A stretch of DNA of 42,411 bases from Acidobacteriota bacterium (GTDB lineage: Bacteria; Acidobacteriota; Polarisedimenticolia; SMYD01). The stretch lies in contig SMYD01000013.1 in assembly GCA_004356015.1 (NCBI GenBank), positions 1 through 42,411 on the forward strand, written 5' to 3'. A program made the position numbers and the translations under genes. Every line of letters begins with the position of its first letter. Within the stretch, counting starts at the first letter, position 1. Positions 1-8,593 of the stretch are shown here, piece after piece. The notes under the pieces were generated by a model. That model was not told the DNA's origin. It saw nothing but the letters and a program-made list of their open reading frames with translations, and searched no databases.

Positions 1-29
1 CTGCTCTCACGGGTTGCAACCGGCAGCAT
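1..29 (-). CDS. Start of an unidentified gene, cut by the window edge
   Basis: Only nine codons are visible, reading M-L-P-V-A-T-R-E-S, and the rest lies outside the window. The case for a gene is its promoter context: a TACACT box ends six bases before the ATG, and a TTGAGG box lies 17 bases further upstream, overlapping the holA stop codon. There is no Shine-Dalgarno sequence, so translation would be leaderless, as proposed for lptE, ksgA and two other genes here. The product cannot be identified. The start does not look like ribosomal protein S20, which often follows holA in other bacteria. Confidence 0.45.
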
Positions 30-35
30 GGCGGC

Positions 36-64
36 AGTGTAGCCGCCCGCCAGCTTCCCCTCAA
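36..64 (-). promoter_or_regulatory. Predicted leaderless promoter for the edge gene
   Basis: On the minus strand TTGAGG (64-59) and TACACT (41-36) are separated by 17 bases, and the ATG at 29-27 begins six bases after the -10 box. Transcription would start at or next to the ATG. The -35 box contains the holA stop codon, so the promoter is embedded in the end of holA. The match is by eye. Confidence 0.5.
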
Positions 65-1113
65 GCGGAGAATCGAGAACGTGGACTGACGCGGGTCGTC
101 AGGAGATCCAGGACAAGCCGGGTCAGGACCACCCGGGGAGATCCGGAACCGCCTCCCTTGAGCGCCGAATCGGCTTCCAGGAGCAGGGCGGGTGCCCTGC
201 TCAGATCCCTCAGATGGTGTTTCCGCACCCGGTTGAGGATGGCACGCCTGAGGCGCGGGGCGGCGCGGGCCCGGGGATGAACGCCCATGGCTTCCAGCAC
301 CTGGTCATCTCCCCCGCGATCTTGCCGCACCGAGCTTCCCGCCAGCATCTGACGGCGGCTGCGGGCCATGAGCCGGAGAATCGACTCGGGCGCTTCCCCC
401 TGTTCCAGCAGGGCCTGAAGTCCGGCCAGAGCACGACCCCGATCACGATCTTCGAGAGCCTCGATGAACGCCCACACCGTCCCGTGAGGAACCGGAGACA
501 GCACCTGAGAAACCGTCTCCGGCGTGATGATGTCGTCCTTGACCCCGAGATAGAGGAGAACCTTGTCAAGACCCCCCAGAAGTTCCTCCGGATCGTCACC
601 CAGGATCTCCTGCAATCGTTGCGCCACGCCTGCGGCGGCACGTCCTCCCCGGCGCTTGATCTCCTCCTCCAGCCAGCGGGGAATCTGGTACGGACGCAGG
701 GATGGACAATCGACCACCACAGCTGCGGCGCGCAAACGCCGCGCAGCACCGCCCGTGGAGGGCAACTTCTCTCCCTCCAGGACCAGGCAGGTGGTAGCGC
801 AGGGAGCCAGGACATACTCGGCCAGAAGCTCCAGGTCGGCGATCTTCAGATTCTCGGCTCCGGTCAAGATCACCAGGCGTCGTGCCACACCCATGGGCCG
901 CGTTCGCGCCCCATCCAGCAACGCTCCCAGATCGGTCTCTCCGGCCCCCCCCCTGCTCACGGCCCAGGGAGAGTCATCATCGCCCACCGATGCCCGGCGC
1001 AGGCCGGCCATGGCCTGGCGCCGCAGCCAGCTCCCAGGGCCCAGGACCAGGTAGACAGGGCCGGGCCCCTGGCGCTTGAGGTCCGCCTGCAGTGTCTCCA
1101 GGCTGACGGCCAC
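61..1113 (-). CDS. holA: DNA polymerase III delta subunit
   Basis: The 350-residue product has the size and layout of HolA, the clamp-loader subunit that opens the beta sliding clamp during replication. Supporting segments are the N-terminal 'GPVYLVLGP' loading region, the central 'CPSLRPYQIPRWLEEEIKRRG' stretch and the 'DDPEELLGGLDKVLLYLG' helix, which matches the family pattern of a helix choosing between E/K pairs after the AAA-like fold. As is common for delta, a canonical Walker A motif is not visible. The start is GTG, two bases after the lptE stop, so the two genes are probably co-transcribed and translationally close. The pairing lptE-holA is a familiar one in Gram-negative genomes. 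Overall sequence is diverged, but the call is reasonably firm. Confidence 0.85.
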   Translation of the reverse strand: MAVSLETLQADLKRQGPGPVYLVLGPGSWLRRQAMAGLRRASVGDDDSPWAVSRGGAGETDLGALLDGARTRPMGVARRLVILTGAENLKIADLELLAEYVLAPCATTCLVLEGEKLPSTGGAARRLRAAAVVVDCPSLRPYQIPRWLEEEIKRRGGRAAAGVAQRLQEILGDDPEELLGGLDKVLLYLGVKDDIITPETVSQVLSPVPHGTVWAFIEALEDRDRGRALAGLQALLEQGEAPESILRLMARSRRQMLAGSSVRQDRGGDDQVLEAMGVHPRARAAPRLRRAILNRVRKHHLRDLSRAPALLLEADSALKGGGSGSPRVVLTRLVLDLLTTRVSPRSRFSA

Positions 1114-1115
1114 TT

Positions 1116-1634
1116 TCAGAATCCCTCGAGGATGGAAGTCACCACGGCTTCGGCAAAATCCCTGGCAACACTTTCCAGGGCGAGAGACTCCACATCCACG
1201 AACTCAGCGCCCTCCTCCCCCACCGGGTAACTCTGGCGAAAGACAAAGTGATCCGCGGCCCAGATGATGCGATCATCGCTGGTGGCCTGGAGGCGGGACC
1301 GGGCCGTGATGACCACTTCGATGGTTCTGGCCCGGCCATCGGGGTTGAATTCGACGGGCAGGGAGCGGAAACTGGTCACTTCGCCCAGAAGCACGGCATC
1401 CACGCCCTCACGTCCGGCCGTGGTGCGCCGCCGGCTGCGCACCTGCAACTGACGCAGGAGTTCCTCGGTGATCCGCTGCTCCAGTTCAGGCCGATCGGTA
1501 CGATTGATGAACTCAGGAACGCCGATGCTCTGGATATCATCGGGTAGGAATCCGCCGTGGCCCACCAGACTGTATCCACAGCCCGCAAACACCAGGGACA
1601 AGACCGCCACAGCTCGTATGAAGAAAACAGCCAC
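1116..1634 (-). CDS. lptE: LPS-assembly lipoprotein LptE
   Basis: The 172-residue protein begins with a short lipoprotein signal: a hydrophobic core to residue 17 followed by the lipobox A-G-C with the acylated Cys at 19. The mature start 'CGYSLVG' is typical of LptE, the outer-membrane plug protein that works with LptD to insert lipopolysaccharide. A later segment, 'PEFINRTDRPELEQRITEEL', fits the conserved core of the family. The start is GTG at 1634-1632 and has no ribosome-binding site. Instead a -10 box (TAGCAT) ends six bases before it, pointing to a leaderless transcript that also carries holA. Its presence implies an LPS-containing outer membrane. Confidence 0.85.
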   Translation of the reverse strand: MAVFFIRAVAVLSLVFAGCGYSLVGHGGFLPDDIQSIGVPEFINRTDRPELEQRITEELLRQLQVRSRRRTTAGREGVDAVLLGEVTSFRSLPVEFNPDGRARTIEVVITARSRLQATSDDRIIWAADHFVFRQSYPVGEEGAEFVDVESLALESVARDFAEAVVTSILEGF

Positions 1635-1640
1635 CTGGTG

Positions 1641-1670
1641 ATGCTAGGCGGCCGGACCGGTCGGGATCAA
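1641..1670 (-). promoter_or_regulatory. Predicted leaderless promoter of lptE-holA
   Basis: TTGATC (1670-1665) and TAGCAT (1646-1641) lie 18 bases apart on the minus strand. Six bases separate the -10 box from the GTG start of lptE. The -35 box overlaps the stop codon of the preceding CheY-like gene, which separates lptE-holA from the chemosensory operon. No Shine-Dalgarno sequence is present. Confidence 0.6.
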
Positions 1671-2068
1671 GGTCTGAGGCAGGCTTCGGCCCTCCGATCC
1701 CTCAGAACCTCCTCCACCCGGCGCACCAGCAATTCCGCTTCAACAGGCTTGGGAATATAAGCATCGGCACCCAGATCCAGACCTCGCTGGCGATCTTCAT
1801 CGGCGCCCTCAGTCGTGATGATGATGATGGGCAGGTCGCGGGTACGGGCATTGCTCCGTAACAAAGCCACCAGTTTGAGACCATCCATGATGGGCATGTT
1901 GATATCGGTGAGAACAAAATCGATCTCCTCGAACGCCATGCGCCGCAGCGCATCGGCCCCATCCACGGCTTCGATGATGCGGCACTCGGGAAACCTGCGC
2001 AACGAAAAACTGATGAGCTGGCGCATGGTCGGCGAATCCTCCACGATGAGAAATGTCATGGGGCTCAT
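1667..2068 (-). CDS. CheY-like single-domain response regulator (last gene of che operon)
   Basis: This 133-residue protein is one receiver domain. It shows the acidic pocket (V-E-D-S), the phosphoacceptor Asp in 'LTDINMPIMDG', the conserved Thr in 'ITTEGAD' and the Lys in 'YIPKPV', so it should accept phosphate from a CheA-type kinase. It has no output domain. The ATG overlaps the stop of the GAF gene (ATGA) and has a strong ribosome site (AAGGGAGG six bases upstream). It is the second CheY-like protein in the operon, so it could be an alternative output or a phosphate sink for CheA; the sequence does not decide between these. Confidence 0.9.
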   Translation of the reverse strand: MSPMTFLIVEDSPTMRQLISFSLRRFPECRIIEAVDGADALRRMAFEEIDFVLTDINMPIMDGLKLVALLRSNARTRDLPIIIITTEGADEDRQRGLDLGADAYIPKPVEAELLVRRVEEVLRDRRAEACLRP

Positions 2069-2916
2069 GCGCGCCTCCCTTCCGACTCGTCGACATGAGC
2101 GCCGGCCGGCGAAGCAGCCGGCCCGGCATCGTCGGACACCATCTCAACCTGCAGGAGCAGCTCATGCCAGGCCACGGGCTTGCCATTGGCCCGGCTCAGG
2201 AAGCGGCGGCGAAGGAGAGCGGACATCAGGGCTGTGCCCGCCGTCTCTGCCAGGAGGGTGAAGAGTTCATGATCCTTGGAAGTCAGAGATTTTTTCTGGG
2301 TGAACAGGCTGTGGACCTGGATGACACCCAACAACCTCCCGTCGGCCTTGAGGGGGACACAGGCAACAGGATTTCTGAAGTCGCCCTCCTGCCGGTCACC
2401 GTCGAAGAACGGAATTCCTGTCTTGGCCACCACACCCATGATGCCCGCGCTCAGCGGGATGCTGCGAGGATTATGGCCCTGGCCGCGCTCGCTGGCGACC
2501 TGGCTCAGAGTCTCCCCGTCACGGTTGAGGAGAAAAATGCCGAACTGCCGCGCGCCGACCAGATCCAGAAGAATTTCCGTCATGGAGGTGAGCACCGAGT
2601 CCCATTCCAAGGCTCGATGAAGATTGAAACCGGCCACGTAGAGGTTGGCCAGCAGGTCCTCCTGGACACCCTCGGGCCGGCGCTCTGTAGCCGTCTCCAG
2701 GCGCAGCGACAGATCACGGTTTTTCATCTCCAGCACCTTGACACGCTCCTCCAGAGATCTGGTCTGCGCCACGTCGGCGGCTTCCGGTCGCTGCGGGTCT
2801 TTCCGGAGTTGCAGGTTCTCGCGGGCGATTTCCCCATGGACGTATCTCAGGGTGTCCAGCGCTGCTTCGAACCGGGCATGGTGTGTTCCCTGCCCGTCTT
2901 TTCCCGGATTTCTCAT
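2065..2916 (-). CDS. Coiled-coil GAF-domain protein of che operon
   Basis: The 283-residue protein has a charged N-terminal half (residues about 15-85) with heptad-like spacing, probably a coiled coil. It is followed by a GAF domain of roughly 140 residues ('LARNxY'-type helix, then 'GARQFGIFLLNRDG', 'VPLKADGRLLGVIQVHS'). GAF domains bind small molecules or mediate protein contacts; no ligand can be named. A longer reading is possible, but the ATG at 2916 is preferred because it overlaps the cheB stop (ATGA) and is preceded by AAAGGGA. No kinase, cyclase or DNA-binding output domain is visible. In this setting it may be a sensory adaptor for the CheA kinase, which is an inference. Confidence 0.75.
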   Translation of the reverse strand: MRNPGKDGQGTHHARFEAALDTLRYVHGEIARENLQLRKDPQRPEAADVAQTRSLEERVKVLEMKNRDLSLRLETATERRPEGVQEDLLANLYVAGFNLHRALEWDSVLTSMTEILLDLVGARQFGIFLLNRDGETLSQVASERGQGHNPRSIPLSAGIMGVVAKTGIPFFDGDRQEGDFRNPVACVPLKADGRLLGVIQVHSLFTQKKSLTSKDHELFTLLAETAGTALMSALLRRRFLSRANGKPVAWHELLLQVEMVSDDAGPAASPAGAHVDESEGRRA

Positions 2917-4019
2917 GGGTTTCCCTTTCCCTGCTGGAACGGCATCGCCATCACTTCCTCCCCGGGATAAGACCTGCACCCCAGCGTCATGCTCTCCATG
3001 AGCGCGGCCATGGATTCCAGTGGCACGACGCGATCAATCATGCCGGCGCGGATGGCGTTTCCCGGCATTCCGAAGACGATGGCTGAACGTTCAGATTCTG
3101 CCACCGCCAGGCCGCCAGCCGCGGCAAGAGCCGAGATGCCACGGGTGCCATCATGCCCCATCCCCGTAAGAACGATTCCAGCCGCTGCCTCGCCGGCCAC
3201 GCGCGCCGCCGAATCCAGAAGGAGATCCCCGCTGGGCACATGAAGATCGCCCTCCTGCGTCGCCACCACTCTCATCCTGAAGCAACTTCCGGTCATCCCC
3301 TCCACAAGCAAATGCCGCCCGCCGGGAGCCAGAAGAATCTGTCCGGGACGCAACAGGTCGCCGTTTCTCGCCTCCCGTACCGGCAGAGAACAGATCGCAT
3401 CCAGACGACGCGCAAAGGGTCCGGTGAACTCGCCGGGCATATGCTGCACCAGAGCTACCGCAGCCGGAAAATCGGCCGGCAGCCGGGCCAGGATGTGTTG
3501 CAGCGCCTGAGGGCCACCGGTGGAGCTCACCATGGCGATGAGCCGGATTCCATGGCTCACTGCGGGCAGGCTCGCCGGAGGCCGTGGCCTTGGCACCGGG
3601 GCACCCTGAGAAACCAGCCGCTCTACCCGGGGACGTGCATGGCCAATCTGCAGGATCTTGGCCATGAGCTCCTCGCCGATGGACGGAAGGTCCGGGCTGA
3701 CCCGTCCCGGCTTGAGGACGAAATCGAGAGCGCCCAGCTCAAGGGCTTGGAAGAGGCTGTAATTGGACTCCCTGGAAGTGACCACAACAATGGGGAGCGG
3801 CTGTTCCGCCATGACCCAGCGCAGGAGGCTCAGACCGTCCATGCCGGGCATTTCCAGGTCCAGAGTCAGGACATGGGGCTCATGCTGCCGGATCATGCGA
3901 ATGCCCTCCAATCCATCCCGGGCCGCCCCCACGACCTGCAGATCAGGATGTCCGGCCAGCAATCGTGAGAGCGTAGCCCGGTTGTAGGCAGAATCATCGA
4001 TGATCAGAACCCGTGTCAC
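2913..4019 (-). CDS. cheB: Chemotaxis protein-glutamate methylesterase CheB
   Basis: This 368-residue protein has an N-terminal receiver (phosphoacceptor Asp54 in 'TLDLEMPGMDG', Lys in 'FVLKPG'), a Pro-rich linker, and a C-terminal methylesterase domain. The catalytic triad of the family is visible: Ser in 'SSTGGPQAL', His in 'VQHMP' and Asp in 'GMGHDG'. CheB removes methyl groups from chemoreceptors, and its activity is switched on by CheA-dependent phosphorylation. The start is GTG, overlapping the cheR stop (GTGA). All key residues are intact, so the protein is likely active although no receptor gene is in this operon. Confidence 0.95.
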   Translation of the reverse strand: MTRVLIIDDSAYNRATLSRLLAGHPDLQVVGAARDGLEGIRMIRQHEPHVLTLDLEMPGMDGLSLLRWVMAEQPLPIVVVTSRESNYSLFQALELGALDFVLKPGRVSPDLPSIGEELMAKILQIGHARPRVERLVSQGAPVPRPRPPASLPAVSHGIRLIAMVSSTGGPQALQHILARLPADFPAAVALVQHMPGEFTGPFARRLDAICSLPVREARNGDLLRPGQILLAPGGRHLLVEGMTGSCFRMRVVATQEGDLHVPSGDLLLDSAARVAGEAAAGIVLTGMGHDGTRGISALAAAGGLAVAESERSAIVFGMPGNAIRAGMIDRVVPLESMAALMESMTLGCRSYPGEEVMAMPFQQGKGNP

Positions 4020-4876
4020 CGCTCCTCCCGACGATAAGCCACATCGTTGTTCAGGCTGGCGAACTCGAACCGATCCGAGAGATCCAGAAGCGATTCCGAA
4101 TGACCCAGAAGCAGGTAGCCGCCTTCGTTGAGACGGTCATGGAAGAGGTTGATAACCTGGCGCCGCGCCTCCTGATGAAAATAAATGAGAACATTGCGGC
4201 AGAAAATTGCGTCGAATTTGACCAGGGGAAGATCGCCTGCCGGCCCCATGAGATTGCAGCGCCCGAATTGGACCATGCGGCGCACACGTGGCACCACCTG
4301 CATTCTGCCAGCCTCTGCTTCCTGAAAGTACCGTTCCTGGTAGCCGTCAGGCATGGAGCGAAAGGAAAAACGTCCATAGATCCCGCGCCTCGCCTTCTCC
4401 AGAGCTTTACGAGACTGATCCGATCCGAATATTTCCACGGCACCCTCCAGCGATGGATCGGTTTCCAGCACCGCCATGGCCAGTGAGTAGGTTTCTTCCC
4501 CGGTGGCACATCCGGCGCTCCACACGCGGACCCGGGCACCGGGCCGGGCCTTCCGCCGCTCCTGCAGAATCTCCCTGGCAAATGTCCAGATCTGAGATGG
4601 CTCGCGAAAAAAGTACGTTTCATTATTGGCCAGCGTTTCGAAAAGGGCTTCGATCTCAGCCTCGCTCTGTTCGTCATAGAGCAGGCGGTAGTAGTAATCC
4701 TGCAGGTTGTCCAGTCCCAGTTCGGCCATTCGCCGGGCCAGCCGGGCGCGGGCCATTTCACGGAATGAGTCGCGGAAAAGGAACCCGAACCGTCGATTGA
4801 GCAGTTCCAGGATTTGCCGAAGGATGTCGTCGGGTAGCTGGCAGGCTTCCACGGCGTGCCCGGTTGCCGGGGTCAC
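4016..4876 (-). CDS. cheR: Chemotaxis protein methyltransferase CheR
   Basis: The 286-residue product matches CheR, which methylates receptor glutamates with S-adenosylmethionine. The N-terminal helical domain is followed by 'NNETYFFRE', the SAM-binding 'SAGCATGEETYS' motif and 'DAIFCRNVLIYF'. The GTG start at 4876 is chosen because it overlaps the HEAT-gene stop (GTGA) and has GGGGGAG just upstream. Starting further upstream would run through the end of the HEAT gene. No C-terminal TPR extension is present. With CheB it forms the adaptation pair of this operon. Confidence 0.95.
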   Translation of the reverse strand: MTPATGHAVEACQLPDDILRQILELLNRRFGFLFRDSFREMARARLARRMAELGLDNLQDYYYRLLYDEQSEAEIEALFETLANNETYFFREPSQIWTFAREILQERRKARPGARVRVWSAGCATGEETYSLAMAVLETDPSLEGAVEIFGSDQSRKALEKARRGIYGRFSFRSMPDGYQERYFQEAEAGRMQVVPRVRRMVQFGRCNLMGPAGDLPLVKFDAIFCRNVLIYFHQEARRQVINLFHDRLNEGGYLLLGHSESLLDLSDRFEFASLNNDVAYRREER

Positions 4877-7083
4877 GTGGTCTCCCCCGGTTCGACGTCG
4901 AGGGTGGCGGAGATCTCCCGGCGGAGGCTCTCCCTGAGGACCGCTGCCAGGCCTTCCCGGACAGCAGGATCTTGAGCCGACGCCCACGCTGCCCGCAGAT
5001 CATCGGAGAACACGGATTGACCCTCTATCAGCAGGGCCGCTGCCGTCTCGGCAACGTCCTTTTCTGCCAGGGCGGACACAAGGTAGGAAAGGGCCGACTC
5101 CGGCTCGGCATGGTACAGGGCGCGCAGCAGCGCTTGCCTGGCCACCGCGTCCCTCTCCCTGTCCATGGCCCGGGCCAGGGGAATGAACGCGCCGGCGTGC
5201 CCCGACTCCCCCAGACTCTCGGCGGCGGCGCAGCGCACGCTCCAGTCCTGGTCCTCCAGGCCCGCCGCCATCATCTCCATGGGTACCGCCTCACCGCCGG
5301 CACCCAGAGCACGCAAGACAGCGCGCCGGATTTCCGGGTCCGGATCCCTGGCCACCTCCTGGAGCACCTCACGGCTCTCCGGCCAGAGCTGTCCCAGGGC
5401 ACAAATTGCGCTGGCGCGCACAGGTGTCGCTTCACGCCGAGCAACCTCCTCCAGGGCAGCCTGCACCTCGACGGCGGCGTGATCCGCCAGGGCCTGGGCA
5501 GCCCGGCAGCGGACCCAGATGGTGCGATCCTGTAAAGCCGCCAGGAGCACCCCCCTGGCGCGGTCGTCACGCAGACGGCCGACCGCCGCAACTGCCTCCT
5601 CACGCACCCTGGCATCCTCATCCGCGAGGGCCACCGTCAAACGCCAGAGCCGTTGCGGATCGGTACTCTCACCGAGCAGTGAAACGGCTGTACGGCGCAC
5701 CGATGGTGCCGGATCGTGAAGGGCCAGATCCAGCGTCTCCGCCGAGCCCTCGCTGCCCAGACCCGCGATGACGGCCAGCGCCGCGCAGCGCATCTCCGCA
5801 CTGGAAGAAGCGGTGAGACCCTCGACCCGGCCGGAAACTTCATCCCTGTTATCGTCGGAAAGAGCCGCCAGGCGGAGAAGACCTTTGACGGCCTCCTGGG
5901 ACACAAGCAGCGACAGGTCCCCCAGCGCCCCCACCAGAGCGTCCAGATCCTCACGCCGCGGCTCAGCAGCCATTGCGGCCGCAGCCGCCTGCCTCACGAT
6001 ATCTTCTTCATGCTCCAGATGGCGGCGCAGAAAGAGATCCACGGCTGAATCACGACGCAAGCCGATGATTTCGACAAGCCTGTGGATGGCATCGGCGGGC
6101 AGAACTGCCTCGGCGGCGACCTTCAGGATTGTCCGTGCGTGCTCCTGGGCCAGGTCGCGCAATGCCTCCACCGCCAGATCAGCCATGAGCGGCTCTGCCA
6201 GGCTCTCCACCATGGCTGGGATAGCGGCTGGGTTGCGGCACCATCCCAGTGTGCGCAGAGCGTACCTTTTGCGATCTCCGTCACTTCGCCCGACCATATC
6301 TTTCAGACCCTGAAACAGGCCTGAACTGGTGACCTCCTGCATCTCTTCAACGATCCGGTTCACCAGGACTTCTCGCGCCCCGCCGATACGGGCGCGCTCC
6401 ACCATCTCGTTGAGAGCAACCAGTGCCGTTCGATCGGGGCAAGGCGTTCCCCCCACCATCGCGTTCACCAGTGGCCCGATGGCAGATTCATCGCCAATGC
6501 GGCCCATGGCTCTCAGAACAGCTTTGCGGTAATACGGTTCATCAACGAGGGGAATAAGCCGGGATACAGCGGCAGCGTGTCCCACCTCCCCCAGAGCGTC
6601 AATGGCGTAGAACATCTGCCAGCGCTCACCGCTGTCCAGCACCGAGAGAAGCGTGGGGACGCAGGAGGGATCTTTCAGCGCACCCAGGCAACTGATGGCC
6701 GCGGCAGCTACCGACGGATCGGCGTGGCGGGCCAGGGGAATGACAACTTCCACCGTCTCACGGCTGGGAATCTTTCCCATGATGACCAGGATCTGGATGG
6801 TGAGGTCCCTCCGGCGCACAGGATCGAGAGCTCGTATGAGCCCGGGAAGCGCTTCCTCCCGGTAGCGCATGAGGACGTCAGCGGCTGAACTGCGCGCCGT
6901 GGCATCCTCCGGGTCAGACAGTGCTGCCAGCAGGCCGGGCATGGTCTCGGCGGGATCGCGCCCGGCCAGACCGGTGATGGCGGCGCGGCGCACTCTCAGG
7001 CTGGAGTGCCCCAGCAGAGCCGTCAATTCTCCCACGCTTTCCTGACCATCCAGGAAAGGGTGCTCTTCCAGATGGGTGCTCAC
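4873..7083 (-). CDS. Large HEAT-repeat protein of che operon
   Basis: The 736-residue protein consists almost entirely of tandem HEAT/PBS-lyase-type repeats of about 30 residues. Recurring units look like 'DPSVAAAAISCLGALKDP', 'DEDARVREEAVAAVGRLRDD' and 'DQDWSVRCAAAESLGES'. No signal peptide, membrane segment or enzymatic motif is seen, so it is probably a cytoplasmic solenoid scaffold. It lies between cheR and the Zn-ribbon gene, with a GTG start four bases after the preceding stop. HEAT-repeat proteins have been reported in some chemosensory clusters (for example in Myxococcus). Here a role in bringing Che proteins to a target is plausible but inferred. Confidence 0.85.
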   Translation of the reverse strand: MSTHLEEHPFLDGQESVGELTALLGHSSLRVRRAAITGLAGRDPAETMPGLLAALSDPEDATARSSAADVLMRYREEALPGLIRALDPVRRRDLTIQILVIMGKIPSRETVEVVIPLARHADPSVAAAAISCLGALKDPSCVPTLLSVLDSGERWQMFYAIDALGEVGHAAAVSRLIPLVDEPYYRKAVLRAMGRIGDESAIGPLVNAMVGGTPCPDRTALVALNEMVERARIGGAREVLVNRIVEEMQEVTSSGLFQGLKDMVGRSDGDRKRYALRTLGWCRNPAAIPAMVESLAEPLMADLAVEALRDLAQEHARTILKVAAEAVLPADAIHRLVEIIGLRRDSAVDLFLRRHLEHEEDIVRQAAAAAMAAEPRREDLDALVGALGDLSLLVSQEAVKGLLRLAALSDDNRDEVSGRVEGLTASSSAEMRCAALAVIAGLGSEGSAETLDLALHDPAPSVRRTAVSLLGESTDPQRLWRLTVALADEDARVREEAVAAVGRLRDDRARGVLLAALQDRTIWVRCRAAQALADHAAVEVQAALEEVARREATPVRASAICALGQLWPESREVLQEVARDPDPEIRRAVLRALGAGGEAVPMEMMAAGLEDQDWSVRCAAAESLGESGHAGAFIPLARAMDRERDAVARQALLRALYHAEPESALSYLVSALAEKDVAETAAALLIEGQSVFSDDLRAAWASAQDPAVREGLAAVLRESLRREISATLDVEPGETT

Positions 7084-7087
7084 GAGA

Positions 7088-8077
7088 TCACGTGCGCAGG
7101 CCCGCGGGCATCCCCGCAGCAGAACGGTGGCGCTCCACAGCGTCCTTCACCGTCTGGTGGTAAACCTGCCCATGGCCTTCCAGATGGCCGAAGCGCGCGC
7201 GCACCAGTGCCTCCCCCTCACGGATCTCCTGGGCGAACGCCTGCAGGAAGGTTCCGGAGGCCATCACCCCATCGGCCGTATCCGGGTTGTACAGGATGAT
7301 GTCGCCCACCACGATGCGGGCCAGCCGCGTGAGTTCATCCCATTCATCACCATCGGTGTCGGCCACGGACGAAGGCAAGGCCTCGCCTGCCCGGCAGAAT
7401 TGCACAAGCTCTCGATGCATTTCATCCCGCTTCCCGTTGCCGTCCAGAAATCCATCGGCTCCGTAGAGGTCGTCAGGATGGCGCATGAATCGGTCCCGGC
7501 GATAGAGGGATCCGACCAGCAGGACCCGCGTCTGGTTCAGCTGCGGGTGGCGTTTGATCTCCGAGCACAAGGTCACGCCCAGGACATGGGGCAGGAATAC
7601 GTTCAGGACCACCAGCCGCGGAGGCCAGCCGGCCAGGAGGCGGCGTACCTCGAGACCATCCTCGACAGCCTTGACTTGGTACCCTTCATGTTGAAGGCTT
7701 CCTGTGAACAGATCCCGCAACACCGGATCCTGTTCCGCCACCAGAGCCCTGGGCCTGCCGGGGGTATGCCCCGCTCCGTGAACATCTGCAGCCTCTGGTG
7801 CATCGCCATCCTGCTGCCCTGTGGCGGTCTGCGCCTTTGCCCCTGTGGTGTCAACCTCCCGGGGACGAGACAACGCAACCACATGGGAGGACGCCTGGGG
7901 CTCATGGATTCCGGGCACATCCCCGGACGCCGGCTGTAAAGCCGCCGGGATATCGACGCGCATGACCGCTTCGCATGTCCGGCAGCGGATACGCACACCC
8001 TGGCTGCCGAATCTGACGGCGTCATAGCGATAACGTCGACCGCATGTGGGGCAACCGATGAGAACCGTGCCTACCAT
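7088..8077 (-). CDS. Zinc-ribbon protein with degenerate receiver domain
   Basis: This 329-residue protein opens with an MJ0042-type zinc ribbon (C-P-T-C near residue 10, C-R-T-C near residue 33). A disordered linker of about 70 residues follows, then a receiver-like domain (about 112-215), then a helical C-terminal region of about 100 residues. The receiver lacks the active site: the phosphoacceptor position reads 'VVLNVFLP' (Asn instead of Asp), the acidic pair is E-Q-D, and the conserved Lys is not where expected. It is therefore a pseudo-receiver that should not be phosphorylated. The ATG has an excellent ribosome site (GAGGAG, five bases). It may be a phosphorylation-independent partner of the che proteins. 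Confidence 0.8.
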   Translation of the reverse strand: MVGTVLIGCPTCGRRYRYDAVRFGSQGVRIRCRTCEAVMRVDIPAALQPASGDVPGIHEPQASSHVVALSRPREVDTTGAKAQTATGQQDGDAPEAADVHGAGHTPGRPRALVAEQDPVLRDLFTGSLQHEGYQVKAVEDGLEVRRLLAGWPPRLVVLNVFLPHVLGVTLCSEIKRHPQLNQTRVLLVGSLYRRDRFMRHPDDLYGADGFLDGNGKRDEMHRELVQFCRAGEALPSSVADTDGDEWDELTRLARIVVGDIILYNPDTADGVMASGTFLQAFAQEIREGEALVRARFGHLEGHGQVYHQTVKDAVERHRSAAGMPAGLRT

Positions 8078-8086
8078 GACTCCTCC

Positions 8087-8593
8087 TCAGACCTTGAGAA
8101 CAGCTTCGCGGTCCAGGATGATGAGAATCGACTCCTGGCGCGTGTCACAAACCCCGGAAATACCCCGTGCAGCCGCATCAACCAGAGTCGAAGGCGGCGG
8201 TGCGATGCTGTCTACCGGCAACTTCTCCACCTGCAGCACTTCATCCACAAGCAACCCCACCGATTCTTCTCCGTGGCGAAGAACAATGATGCGGGAAGCA
8301 GACCCAATCTCCGCTGCTTCCAGTCCCATGCGAACGCGACCGTCCACCACTGTGATGATGCGCCCGCGCACGGAGATGATGCCGTGAATAACGTCCGCCG
8401 CCTGGGGGATGGGCGTCGCTGAGCGATACTTGAGGATCTCGAGGATCTCCTGGATATCCAGGGCATACCGTTCACCAGCCAGACGGAACGCCAGAACCTG
8501 AAGAACAGGAACCGTGGCGCCCGTTCGCGCCTCGTTCAGGGCCATGTCGTGAGATGGCGCCAAATCGCTGATATTCATGGTTTTCCGGCTCAC
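8087..8593 (-). CDS. cheW: Chemotaxis coupling protein CheW
   Basis: The 168-residue protein is a single CheW domain with an N-terminal extension of about 30 residues. Diagnostic segments are 'RYALDIQEILEILKY', 'PIPQAADVIHGIISVRGRI' and 'VGLLVDEVLQVEKL'. CheW couples receptors to CheA in the signalling array. The usual 'DLR' after the second strand reads 'VDGRVRMG', a mild variation. The GTG start overlaps the cheA stop (GTGA). Confidence 0.93.
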   Translation of the reverse strand: MSRKTMNISDLAPSHDMALNEARTGATVPVLQVLAFRLAGERYALDIQEILEILKYRSATPIPQAADVIHGIISVRGRIITVVDGRVRMGLEAAEIGSASRIIVLRHGEESVGLLVDEVLQVEKLPVDSIAPPPSTLVDAAARGISGVCDTRQESILIILDREAVLKV

